From IMG/VR virus record IMGVR_UViG_3300021477_000012, positions 1 to 46,497 of that record: DNA of 46,497 nt. One strand, written 5' to 3'. Below the pieces are notes generated by a model. That model had not been told where the DNA came from. It saw only the letters and a program-made list of their open reading frames with translations, and made no database searches. Source of the DNA: a virus. Within the stretch, counting starts at the first letter, position 1. Each line of letters starts with the position of its first letter. The position numbers were made by a program, and so were the translations under genes. Positions 12,974 through 20,643 of this stretch are shown piece by piece.

Positions 12974-13674
12974 GGCAGGCCTTCGAGCACCAGGCCGACG
13001 TAATTGACCAGACGCGTCCCCCGGCCCGGCGGTCGCGCCTGCCAATGATAGAGGATGCTGCAATTGAGCCGTCGCGCGGTCGCCGTAACAACGCGATCGA
13101 GAAGCTGATGATAGCCCTTGTCCCGCGCCATGCCGGTGGCCTTCGCCTTGCCTTGCACGCCGATCAATTGCGCCAACGCGGCCGAAAAATGGCCGTATTG
13201 AATGTCGACTCGCGAACCTTCGGTGAAGGTGACGCCGATCTGTTCGCCCGCCGTCACCAGGCGCCGCGCGCACAGGATCAGCACGTGTTCCCACGGGCTG
13301 CCGTGACTGTCGAAATCAAAGACGTTGAACGGGGCGAGGTCGATCGCCCGCATGACATTGCGGCTGTCGCCGACGTAGAGTTCCCGCCCGTCGCGATACC
13401 ATTTCAAATCGCAACCGACGTAGCGTTGAGCCTTCGACCAGACACGGGAATAGAGCTGACCCTCGCCGGCGAAGGCATCGAAGACGCGCGCCTTGTCGGC
13501 GCCGATCGCGTTCAAGACGTTGCTGCGGATTTCGACTTTGGCCGCCAGCGCAGCCGGGTTGTTGGCGACCCTTTGGCGCAAACCGCCCGCTGGACCGAGC
13601 CGTCGGCCGAACCGACGGTTGACGTTGAGACCCCACTTTTCAGTTCTTAAGGGTGCCGAGCTCGATTTCGACAT
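12970..13674 (-). CDS. SAM-dependent methyltransferase, TRM1-like motif
   Basis: 234 residues. Motif I VFDAFAGEGQLY near 64-75, followed by YVGCDLKWY, then NVFDFDSHGSPWEHV near 117-131, which matches the D-x-D-x-x-G-S-P catalytic stretch of TRM1-type tRNA guanine dimethyltransferases. The target could be tRNA, other RNA or DNA. It lies between two ParB-fold genes with overlapping ends, so it is part of one translational unit. The ATG at 13674 overlaps the upstream gene by 35 bases; I see no better start. Confidence 0.72.
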   Translation of the reverse strand: MSKSSSAPLRTEKWGLNVNRRFGRRLGPAGGLRQRVANNPAALAAKVEIRSNVLNAIGADKARVFDAFAGEGQLYSRVWSKAQRYVGCDLKWYRDGRELYVGDSRNVMRAIDLAPFNVFDFDSHGSPWEHVLILCARRLVTAGEQIGVTFTEGSRVDIQYGHFSAALAQLIGVQGKAKATGMARDKGYHQLLDRVVTATARRLNCSILYHWQARPPGRGTRLVNYVGLVLEGLP

Positions 13675-14209
13675 CGGGAAACTCCGCCATGAAATGCTGG
13701 ATCCGCTGCAACGCCGCCGATTGCGTCGTCATCGGTCCTTGCACCGTGATCCAAAAGCGATCGGCGACAGCGCCCGTGTTGATCTGCTTGACTTCGGGCG
13801 GCTTGCTGACTTTTTCGAGCAAGGCCTCGACATCCTCGGCCGTGAACCCGAGCGCTGAATAGGCGTCCTCGGTCACGTCCTCGAGCAAGGCCAGCGTGCG
13901 GTCGCGGTGGAAATGGGATAATTCGCCGAGCCGATTGTCGGCGAGCAGATATTCGTCGGCGGTCTTCTGGTCGACATCCCAAAAGATCACGTCGATCTCG
14001 CCGTGCCCCAGGTCGCGCATTGCCTGGTGGATGCCGTGCCCGGCGATCAACATGCGATTTTCCTTTCGCACAAACACCGGCCGCGGCTGCCCAAAGCGAT
14101 CGATCGAAGCTTTGAGCATTTCGATCTGGTCGGGCGGGTGAACCCGGTTGTTGCGCGGGTTCGGGATGATGCTGTTGATTTTGACCGTGGCGCGACTGGT
14201 TGCTTTCAT
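13640..14209 (-). CDS. ParB/Srx-like nuclease-fold protein 2
   Basis: 189 residues from ATG 14209, with CAGGGATGA upstream; it starts 4 bases after the terminase stop. Domain pattern: VKINSIIPNPRNNRVHPPDQ, MLKASIDRFGQPRPVFVRKE, MLIAGHGIHQAMRDLG (nucleotide-binding box, with GHGIH in place of GHxR), EYLLADNRLGEL. It is a diverged partner of the ParB-like protein at 12434-12973. The missing Arg may change or abolish catalysis. Such proteins could act in packaging, DNA modification or partition; the terminase link favours the first two. Confidence 0.88.
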   Translation of the reverse strand: MKATSRATVKINSIIPNPRNNRVHPPDQIEMLKASIDRFGQPRPVFVRKENRMLIAGHGIHQAMRDLGHGEIDVIFWDVDQKTADEYLLADNRLGELSHFHRDRTLALLEDVTEDAYSALGFTAEDVEALLEKVSKPPEVKQINTGAVADRFWITVQGPMTTQSAALQRIQHFMAEFPDVEIELGTLKN

Positions 14210-14213
14210 CGGA

Positions 14214-16184
14214 TCATCCCTGCCAATAGCCGACGCGGCGTCGCCGGCGTGATGCCATCGCCGTGGGCACGGGGCGTCGGATGATCCCGCCCAGGGCAAC
14301 TTTCAACTGCTCGTCTTCGGGTGCTGTCTCCGGTTCGGGCGGATTGGGTTCCGGCGGCGGTTCGAGGCCCAATTGATCTTCGAGGGCGCGCCAGCGGTTT
14401 TCGGACCATCGATCGGCGCCGGCGAGCCAGACCGCGGCCCGTGCATAGACCCGGCAATCGAGCGCCTCGTTGCGCGGCCGCAACTGGCGCCATTCGGTGC
14501 GCGCGGCAAAGCCACGGCGCGATCGGATGATGACCTGTTGTTCGGCGGTCAGTTGCTTAATCCATTCGTCTGACACGGTATCGGGCAAATGGATGTAGCC
14601 GTGGGGATAGGTGAAGCCGGCGCCGAGCTGTTCCGTGGTCGGCTTGGGCAGCCCCAGATGCTTATAGAGTTCCTTCTTGAAAAAGCTGACGGAGACGGTC
14701 CACAGGTTCAGCCCGCGCTTAAGCCGCTTGCCCTGGTTCGTCACTTCGATCTTGGTGGGCCCCGACACGGGCACCAGACGATCATAAGCGCCGACGCCGC
14801 GCACCGGCAGCACCGTGGCGCGATCCTGGCCGCGCGCCCACTGGTAGACGTTTTGGGTGGTGAACCCGGTGTCGATCGCCAAACGCTGCAGCGCCAGGCG
14901 CACGCCGGTTTCGTGTTCCCAGGTGCGGCCCAGTAGTTCGGTCAGGATTTCCCAAATCTCCGGCCGCCCCGGGTCGCCGTTGATGACGATATGCTCGACC
15001 AGCCACGACTCGAGGCCGCGCCCCCAGGCCCAAACGTCGATCTCGATACGGTCGATTTGGACGTCGGCGCCTGCCGTCAAGAACAGGCCACGCTCTGGCA
15101 CCGTGGCGTGCGGCCAGGCCTCGCGGCGCTCGTAGAGGCGTTCCCAATCGGGCACGGCATCGGCCTCCTCCTCCCATTCTTCGCCGAGGACGGTGTTGAC
15201 GAAGGTCTTGCGAGCGTCGGGATCGTTCGTCGCCTTTTCCCAGTCACGGGCGATTTGCGCCCAACCGAGCCAGCCGATCGGGCTGTAAAGCCCGGAGATG
15301 TGATAGCCGTGGGTCAACGGGTCGGAACTGATCGCCGTCGGCCGCCATTCGCCGGCTTCGAGCATCGCCGTCTTGTGATATTCGGGGAAACTCTTCTCGC
15401 ACTGAGCACACTGGTAGACGACGGTTTCGGGCCGACCGGGTTGCCAGCGCAGCCGGGCGAATTCGAGAGCTTGCGCAAATCCGCAAAGCGGGCACGGGAC
15501 GAAATATCTGCGCTGGTCGCTGGCCTCGTATTCGGCGCTGATGCGGGAACTGCCTTTGATCAGCGGCGTCGAAGCCAGCAATTTCTTGGCGCGAAAGCTG
15601 AAGGTGCGCGCACGGGCTTCGGCCAGGGCCACGGGATCGCCTTCGCCCTCGATGTCGCCAGGGTAGGCATCGATCTCGTCGAGGAACAGGAAGCGCACAG
15701 GCATCGAGCGCAAGCCCACGGCTGAATTCGCGCCGGTGATGACCAACACGCCGCCGAGAAACTCCTTGAGCAGCATGGTATTGCCCGAGTCGCGCGACCG
15801 CGCCGGGTGGACCTTGACGCGCAATTGTTCGCTTTCGTCGAGCAGCGGGTCGATGCGCTGGCGTGAATACCGCTTGGCGAGCTCCACGGTCGGCTGCACC
15901 AGCATGGTCGGCCCCGGCGCCTGGTCGACAATGTAGCCGATCCAACAATTGCCGAGTTCGCTGGCGCCGACTTGCGCCGCCTTCTTCAACACCACGCGCT
16001 GAATTGGCGAAGTCACCCCGAGATCGTTCATCGGCTCTCGCAAATATGGGGTGCGAGCGGTACGGTACGGACCGGGTTCGGCAGCGCTGCGGGAAGTCAA
16101 GACGCGGTAACGATCAGACCATTCGGCGACCCCCAATTCGTTGTCGGGTTCGAGGTAGTCAAGAAAGCTTGGGATCGAAGCCAT
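14214..16184 (-). CDS. Terminase large subunit, GpA family
   Basis: 656 residues from ATG 16184, the DNA-packaging ATPase and nuclease. Walker A-like KKAAQVGASE at 67-76, Walker B LFLDEID at 166-172 with the following AYPGD, a CPLCGF/CAQCEK zinc site near 240-280, and the nuclease part with TAGADVQIDRIEIDVWAWG. The MASIPSFLDY start is preferred over an in-frame ATG at 16223 because it matches the usual family N-terminus. Its start codon overlaps that of the divergent Nu1-like gene at CATG 16182-16185. Confidence 0.95.
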   Translation of the reverse strand: MASIPSFLDYLEPDNELGVAEWSDRYRVLTSRSAAEPGPYRTARTPYLREPMNDLGVTSPIQRVVLKKAAQVGASELGNCWIGYIVDQAPGPTMLVQPTVELAKRYSRQRIDPLLDESEQLRVKVHPARSRDSGNTMLLKEFLGGVLVITGANSAVGLRSMPVRFLFLDEIDAYPGDIEGEGDPVALAEARARTFSFRAKKLLASTPLIKGSSRISAEYEASDQRRYFVPCPLCGFAQALEFARLRWQPGRPETVVYQCAQCEKSFPEYHKTAMLEAGEWRPTAISSDPLTHGYHISGLYSPIGWLGWAQIARDWEKATNDPDARKTFVNTVLGEEWEEEADAVPDWERLYERREAWPHATVPERGLFLTAGADVQIDRIEIDVWAWGRGLESWLVEHIVINGDPGRPEIWEILTELLGRTWEHETGVRLALQRLAIDTGFTTQNVYQWARGQDRATVLPVRGVGAYDRLVPVSGPTKIEVTNQGKRLKRGLNLWTVSVSFFKKELYKHLGLPKPTTEQLGAGFTYPHGYIHLPDTVSDEWIKQLTAEQQVIIRSRRGFAARTEWRQLRPRNEALDCRVYARAAVWLAGADRWSENRWRALEDQLGLEPPPEPNPPEPETAPEDEQLKVALGGIIRRPVPTAMASRRRRRVGYWQG

Positions 16185-16683
16185 GTCTGAAGCCAAAACC
16201 GCATCGGTCGCACAATACGCCAAGATGCACCGGGTCAGCGAGCAGACGATCCGTAACGCCGTGGCTCAAGGCCTCATCATCATGCCGACTTCGGGTCGGA
16301 TCGACATTGACCAGGCCGACGCCAGTTGGGCAATTCAACGCCGTTCGCGCATGACGACGCAGCAGACTGACCAAGGCCGCCGGTCGGCCGAAGCCAAGAT
16401 CGTCGTCGGCATCGCCAAATTGCGGCTTGCCAAGGACAAGCTCGAGGGCGTCCGTGAACGCTATATCAACCGTGCCGAATTCGCTGCTCAAGCCAATGCC
16501 GAAGTGCAGCAGTTCATCGTCTGGTTGCGGGAAATCCCCGATCGCTGCGCGGCTGAATTCGCCGCGGTGTTGGAAATCAGCCCTACAGTCGCCCACCAGT
16601 TGCTCGCTCGCTTTATCGATTTGTGCATTGTCGAGCTGGGCGACCTGGCCGAGGAAGCGGTTCGAACAGCGGAGACGGCATGA
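16183..16683 (+). CDS. Terminase small subunit-like (Nu1-type) DNA-binding protein
   Basis: 166 residues. N-terminal winged-helix/HTH pattern AQYAKMHRVSEQTIRNAVAQ then GRIDIDQADASWAIQRR, typical of lambda Nu1-like small terminase subunits that bind cos. A helical second half (KLRLAKDKLEGVRERYINRA, then IPDRCAAEFAAVLEI) follows. It is unusual in being divergent from the large subunit, with start codons that share the CATG at 16182-16185. Each gene's ribosome binding site must therefore lie in the other gene's coding sequence. Confidence 0.78.
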   Translation: MSEAKTASVAQYAKMHRVSEQTIRNAVAQGLIIMPTSGRIDIDQADASWAIQRRSRMTTQQTDQGRRSAEAKIVVGIAKLRLAKDKLEGVRERYINRAEFAAQANAEVQQFIVWLREIPDRCAAEFAAVLEISPTVAHQLLARFIDLCIVELGDLAEEAVRTAETA

Positions 16684-17012
16684 TGGCGATCGATCCCAGC
16701 CCAGAAACGCTGATGAAGATCAACACCGAACTCAACGTGGTGCGGGCCCAACACAACGATTTGACGCTGAAAATCCGGCATCGCGAGCTGGTCGAGATCC
16801 ACAAGGCCGAGGCGGTGACCTTCGCTCGCGCCCGTCGGGTGCGCGATCAATTGTTGAGCGCACCGGCGCGACACGCCGCGATCCTCGCCGCCGAACTCGG
16901 CTTGCCGGCCGTGACGCTGGTGCACGCGCTCGATCACGTGATCCACGCGAGCCTGCGCGAAATCAGCCGGCGGCCCCGCCCAACCCAAGAAAGTTTCAGC
17001 GGCACGGACTAG
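16680..17012 (+). CDS. Second Nu1-like C-terminal-domain protein
   Basis: 110 residues. Helical throughout; KIRHRELVEIHKAEAVTFAR followed by RVRDQLLSAPARHAAILAAE matches the second half of Nu1-type proteins, without the HTH. ATG 16680 overlaps the preceding stop (ATGA); a second ATG follows at 16683. It may be a partner of the preceding protein in a split small terminase, or a degenerate duplicate of its C-terminal half. Function otherwise unknown. Confidence 0.65.
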   Translation: MMAIDPSPETLMKINTELNVVRAQHNDLTLKIRHRELVEIHKAEAVTFARARRVRDQLLSAPARHAAILAAELGLPAVTLVHALDHVIHASLREISRRPRPTQESFSGTD

Positions 17013-17082
17013 CGAAAAAACGTGCCTCTTGTCCCCGCATCCGGCCCGGACCGCGAAAGATCGTTTTTTGGGCGATGGGGAA

Positions 17083-17150
17083 AACAATGGAATTGCAATG
17101 GAACTCCATTGTTCCGGCATAAAAATGCCTGTATGGGCATTTAAATGCCC
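17083..17150. promoter_or_regulatory. Cluster of inverted repeats in a convergent gap
   Basis: AACAATGGA (17083-17091) pairs with TCCATTGTT (17105-17113). AAATGCC (17123-17129) pairs with GGCATTT (17136-17142). GGGCATTTAAATGCCC (17135-17150) is a perfect 16-bp palindrome. The gap lies between genes converging at 17012 and 17207, so terminators are expected, but the palindrome with a third half-site at 17125 also looks like a protein-binding site. Confidence 0.45.
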
Positions 17151-17206
17151 CGCGAACAAATCAAGATCGTCGGTAAGTTCGATCCAAAAGCCATTGATAT
17201 GCGTTT

Positions 17207-17821
17207 TCACGTGAACCGTGCCCGGTCACCCAACGCGAACAGCGGCCCGGCACTTCGGACTTTCGTGAAGCGCACTGCCTCGGCATAAAACCACAACGCT
17301 AACGCATCGGCTTCGTCTTCGGTGACATTGGGAAAGCCGTGGACGGCGCACATCTTTTGCGTCGCGATCTTCTTATTAGCGCGCCCGCCCCACGAGCCGT
17401 TGCCGGTGAAATGCCGGCAGATTACGTTGGATTGCTCTTCGCGGCACGGGATCGCATGCTCATAGGCGATCATCTCGACCACGCCGCACATGGAGAACAG
17501 CTTGCGCACGACGTTGATATCGATCGGTATTCCCTTGGTCGGTTCGGTCGAAATCACCTGACCGGTTTTCGTGCGGACCTTTTTCGGTGCAAACCGCGGC
17601 ACATAGGGTGCCTCGAAGACAATGATGCTCGGTTGCCATTCGATGCAACGCGCGCCAAGCCACAAACAAAACGCGCGCAAGGCTTCGCCGATATTGCCTT
17701 CACTGTCCTTTGGGCGCGGTTTGCCTGAACGGAAGCGGCCATAGGACGGCCGATCGCCGGGCATGCCATAGGCCCAGCCAGTCGTCGTCGCCACGTCGAG
17801 CGCGAACAGGCCGCCGGTCAC
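17207..17821 (-). CDS. RuvC-like Holliday junction resolvase / RNase H-fold nuclease
   Basis: 204 residues. RNase H fold of the phage RuvC type: LFALDVATTTGWAYG with Asp9, SIIVFEAPYV with Glu70, and TEDEADALALW with Asp169 and Asp172 as the acidic active site. It would resolve branched DNA before packaging, which fits its place near the terminase. The start overlaps the GapR-like stop by 4 bases. Length is normal for phage members. Confidence 0.85.
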   Translation of the reverse strand: MTGGLFALDVATTTGWAYGMPGDRPSYGRFRSGKPRPKDSEGNIGEALRAFCLWLGARCIEWQPSIIVFEAPYVPRFAPKKVRTKTGQVISTEPTKGIPIDINVVRKLFSMCGVVEMIAYEHAIPCREEQSNVICRHFTGNGSWGGRANKKIATQKMCAVHGFPNVTEDEADALALWFYAEAVRFTKVRSAGPLFALGDRARFT

Positions 17822-18312
17822 GCGGTCCCCGCCGGCTCTTCCTCGCCGAGGTGCAGACGCGCATCGGCCAGCGCTTCGCCCACATTTTTGCGCGGCCGGC
17901 CGCGAGGCCGCGGCTGATGCACCGGTTGCTCGTCAAAGGATCGAGGCTTGCGGCCTCGGCGTGACGCACCCTCGGCCCTGGCGCTACCAGTCGCGGCCTC
18001 GGCGCGGTCCATCGCGGCGTCGCCGAGCGGTGTGCCGGCAAGCATGCCGAGGCCGCGGCGGTAGCTGTCGAGCAATGCCAGGTGGTCCTGCAGCTCGACC
18101 GGCTCCATCTTCCGCTCGCGAACCATCTGGCGAATGATCTTGGGCACGAAGCCGGCGTTTTTGGCTTCCTCCATCACCGCCTTGATGTCCTCGCCGAGCG
18201 AGGCGCGTTCCTCGTGCAGGCGCTCGACGCGCTCGACATAACGGGCGAGCGCGCCCTCGTTGATGACCCCACCGAACTGGTCGGGAATTTCACTCCGCAG
18301 CGTCTTTGCCAT
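17818..18312 (-). CDS. gapR: GapR-like (DUF2312) DNA-binding protein with AT-hook tail
   Basis: 164 residues from ATG 18312. The first part matches GapR/DUF2312: ALARYVERVERLHEERASLG, DIKAVMEEAKNAGFVPKIIR, MVRERK, LLDSYRRGLGML. Caulobacter GapR binds overtwisted DNA and supports replication. Host proteins are about 90 residues; this one has a tail of about 70 residues with RRGRKPR and HQPRPRGRPRKN, the latter a canonical AT-hook. The tail could fix it to AT-rich DNA or alter its oligomers. The start overlaps the neighbour's end by 23 bases. Confidence 0.85.
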   Translation of the reverse strand: MAKTLRSEIPDQFGGVINEGALARYVERVERLHEERASLGEDIKAVMEEAKNAGFVPKIIRQMVRERKMEPVELQDHLALLDSYRRGLGMLAGTPLGDAAMDRAEAATGSARAEGASRRGRKPRSFDEQPVHQPRPRGRPRKNVGEALADARLHLGEEEPAGTA

Positions 18313-18766
18313 CCTCCGCCTCTCCGTGGTTGATTTCAGTTGCGCTAAGGCCGAGCCCGCGCTGAATCGCAGCGAGGTCGCGCGGGTCGGCGGTGCGTCG
18401 CGTAGTGGTCGGGGTGCGCTCGGCGACGGCAAGGTTCGCGCGAAATTCGGCGAGCCGCCGATCGATATAGGCGATATCCTCGGACGTCGGATCCGGGCGG
18501 CGCTCTGGCCGTGGCGGTGTCAGGCTGTATTTGCCGCCGGTCATCATCTCGACCACTTGGTTGACGAAAACCCCGTCGAACCAATCGCCGCGCGGGTCGC
18601 CGCCGTATTTCTGCGAGAAGTCGGCAAGCCGCACCCGGCGCCAGCCGTAGCGGTAGGCGTGAAAATGCCGGATCTCGACATGATCGAGGCAGTCGAGCCC
18701 GCCGGCCTCGACCTTGGCGACCAGCGCGCGGCGATGGTCCTCGCTCGGGAAGAAAAGATCCGTCAT
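18290..18766 (-). CDS. Hypothetical phage protein, 158 aa
   Basis: 158 residues, starting MTDLFFPSEDHRRALVAKVE with VEIRHFHAYRYGWRRVRLAD and an ending rich in charged residues (DPTSEDIAYIDRRLAEFRAN). I do not recognise the family. The start MTDLF repeats that of the next gene upstream (MTDLFSGGLP), which may reflect a short duplication at the gene junction. It overlaps both neighbours slightly, so it belongs to the same operon as the GapR-like gene. Confidence 0.75.
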   Translation of the reverse strand: MTDLFFPSEDHRRALVAKVEAGGLDCLDHVEIRHFHAYRYGWRRVRLADFSQKYGGDPRGDWFDGVFVNQVVEMMTGGKYSLTPPRPERRPDPTSEDIAYIDRRLAEFRANLAVAERTPTTTRRTADPRDLAAIQRGLGLSATEINHGEAEDGKDAAE

Positions 18767-19647
18767 TAAATCAGCCGTCGTCCAATGTGCTCTTGCACGT
18801 TATTTTGAAAGACTCGGAAATTATCCATCTTTTCGATACGGTAGTGCGGCTCGGCCCTTAACTTGCCGTTGCAAAGGCCGCAGACCGGCCACATTTCGTG
18901 AAGTCCATTTTTATAGGCGTTATCGGTTGCATGATCCAAATGGTAAAATTTGGTGTGGTGACCATCCCGAATAATGACGCGATCAGACCGTTGGCAACAC
19001 GGGCATCGTCCTAGATAAAAGTCGATTACTACCTGATCATAAATGTCTTGATTGCGAACCGGCGCAGCGCGGCGTTTCACAATCTCGCCGAGGTGGTCTT
19101 TAATTTCGAGTGCTGTACGCTGCACGCTCGCCACCCGACCGCCGACGTCGCCCACTTCATCGCGGGTTGCCAGCATCGCGATTTGCTCTAACAACAGGGC
19201 GAACAGTTCTGGCGTCGCGTTAATCGCCTTTGCAGTCGCGTCCGCGAGGGTTGCCTCAGTCTCCGGGTCGGTTGCCTGCAATCGACCGTCAAACCAAGCG
19301 TCGGTGAGCTCGACCATCAACCACACGAGCGCACCGGCATTCGGCGCGCCCGACTGCGCAATAATAAACAATGCTTGTTTACGGTTGAGAAGGTAAACCT
19401 CTGCGGCCGGGCCGCGGCGACCCAAAACCGTTGCGGATTGCAACAGTTTTCCTCGTGTCGTCAATGCCGCGGCGTGCCGCTCGATTAGTACGCGGATATT
19501 GCGCTCGTATGTAAAACCCAGCAATTCCGCTATGCGCCAATCCGGAATGCGCCGCTCGCCATCTTCATATTCGGCAAAATCTTCGTCGGACAGCGGCCGG
19601 ATCGGCTTACGTTCGGCGGGCAGTCCGCCGCTAAACAAGTCTGTCAT
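18766..19647 (-). CDS. Rha/antirepressor-like N-terminus joined to an HNH-type zinc domain
   Basis: 293 residues. Residues 35-120 (WRIAELLGFTYERNIRVLIE, then GPAAEVYLLNRKQALFIIAQ, ELTDAWFDG) resemble the DNA-binding module of Rha and related phage regulators. The C-terminus has CPCC near 217-220, then YHLDHATDN and CGLCNGKL, the cysteine/histidine set of an HNH endonuclease fold. A central helical part joins them. Local GC is lower than in neighbours, suggesting separate acquisition. It could be a regulator with nicking activity or a homing-type nuclease. Confidence 0.65.
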   Translation of the reverse strand: MTDLFSGGLPAERKPIRPLSDEDFAEYEDGERRIPDWRIAELLGFTYERNIRVLIERHAAALTTRGKLLQSATVLGRRGPAAEVYLLNRKQALFIIAQSGAPNAGALVWLMVELTDAWFDGRLQATDPETEATLADATAKAINATPELFALLLEQIAMLATRDEVGDVGGRVASVQRTALEIKDHLGEIVKRRAAPVRNQDIYDQVVIDFYLGRCPCCQRSDRVIIRDGHHTKFYHLDHATDNAYKNGLHEMWPVCGLCNGKLRAEPHYRIEKMDNFRVFQNNVQEHIGRRLI

Positions 19648-20447
19648 GCCGCCTCTCTGTTGGTGAATAACTCGACCTGGCGCGCCTTGATCTGCGCTAA
19701 CAGGTGCGCAGGAAAATCGCGGTCATCGCCACCGGCTTGGCGCCGGCGCGCGTAGTCGTCGATCAGCGCGGCGAGGCGTTCCGTGTCACGATTTCGACCG
19801 CCGGCAAAGGGCAACAACAATCCACGTTGCGCCCGCGGATTGGTGCCGAGCGCGCGCGGGTTGGTCCCTTCCTGTCGTCGCGCTTGCCGGGCCCCCCACG
19901 CTGTGGGGGGTTGGGGGGAACCACGGGGGAAGTCTGAGTCTTTAAGGGGGGAGTGGGGGGAAGGCACCGTGACGGGGGGTGCAACGTGCTGATCCGATTG
20001 AATTGGCGTAACGGGTGACGGGGGGTGTGACGCCTCGCCAAAAAACTCGCCTTGCCGGTCATCCTGGCGCTTGCGCCGGCGATATCGGCGCATGCGTTCG
20101 GCGCCGGCGGTGACCTTGCGCTTAACCTCTTGCGCCGCGGCGACCGCCGCCTGCCCCTGGCGCTTCGCCCAATTGGCGATTGTGTCGCCGGCAAGGCGGC
20201 CAAATTTGCGCAGGCTGGCGATGATGCGCTCGACCGCCTCGGGCGCGATCCGCAGCCAGGCGGCCCACACGCGGGGGTCGAAACCGGCGATCGAGCCGGT
20301 GTCGGGTGCGTGGTCGGTGACCCAGGTCAGCAGCTCGACAAAGGTTGCCCCGACCAAGCCGGGCGAAGTTCCGGCGTCATCGGCGACCGCGAGCCATAGC
20401 GGGTCGGTCAAGGCATGCGGATAGAGCTTGCACCACCGTTCGGACAT
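19644..20447 (-). CDS. Replication-type winged-helix protein (candidate)
   Basis: 267 residues from ATG 20447. The first 110 residues (MSERWCKLYPHALTDPLWLA, FVELLTWVTDHAPDTGSIAG, AVERIIASLRKFGRL) look like the N-terminal helix-turn-helix of phage replication initiators and DnaD-like proteins. A basic stretch MRRYRRRKRQDDRQGE and a long Pro/Ser-rich linker follow, including two near copies of GTNPRA. The place beside the repressor fits a replication role. The family is not certain. The neighbour overlaps by 4 bases. Confidence 0.5.
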   Translation of the reverse strand: MSERWCKLYPHALTDPLWLAVADDAGTSPGLVGATFVELLTWVTDHAPDTGSIAGFDPRVWAAWLRIAPEAVERIIASLRKFGRLAGDTIANWAKRQGQAAVAAAQEVKRKVTAGAERMRRYRRRKRQDDRQGEFFGEASHPPSPVTPIQSDQHVAPPVTVPSPHSPLKDSDFPRGSPQPPTAWGARQARRQEGTNPRALGTNPRAQRGLLLPFAGGRNRDTERLAALIDDYARRRQAGGDDRDFPAHLLAQIKARQVELFTNREAA

Positions 20448-20643
20448 TGGCCGGCCCCTCCTCAGCAAAAAGGCGCGGTTTGTTCCTCGCGGCGACAGAC
20501 GGTGTGGCGGTTATACTCCTGCCGCGTGTTGGTCATCGGATGATCCCCCATCCTCCCGCGCCAGAACGGCGCAGGACACCGAAGAGGGGTCGTAGCGTTT
20601 CACCGCGATGACCATTCCGTCAAGCGTATGAAGAAATTTTCTG
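20448..20643. other. Gap between replication-type gene and repressor
   Basis: 196 bases without a gene I would call. Two tiny minus-strand frames exist, 34 codons from the ATG at 20615 and 24 codons from the ATG at 20536 (ending TTTTGCTGA), but neither has a convincing ribosome binding site or a recognised sequence. I see no strong hairpin. Confidence 0.4.

Noticed and set aside
12974-13294. N-terminal extension of the ParB-like protein
   Set aside because: The longer frame runs through the methyltransferase gene in another frame. The GTG at 12973 overlaps the upstream stop, as in the neighbouring genes.
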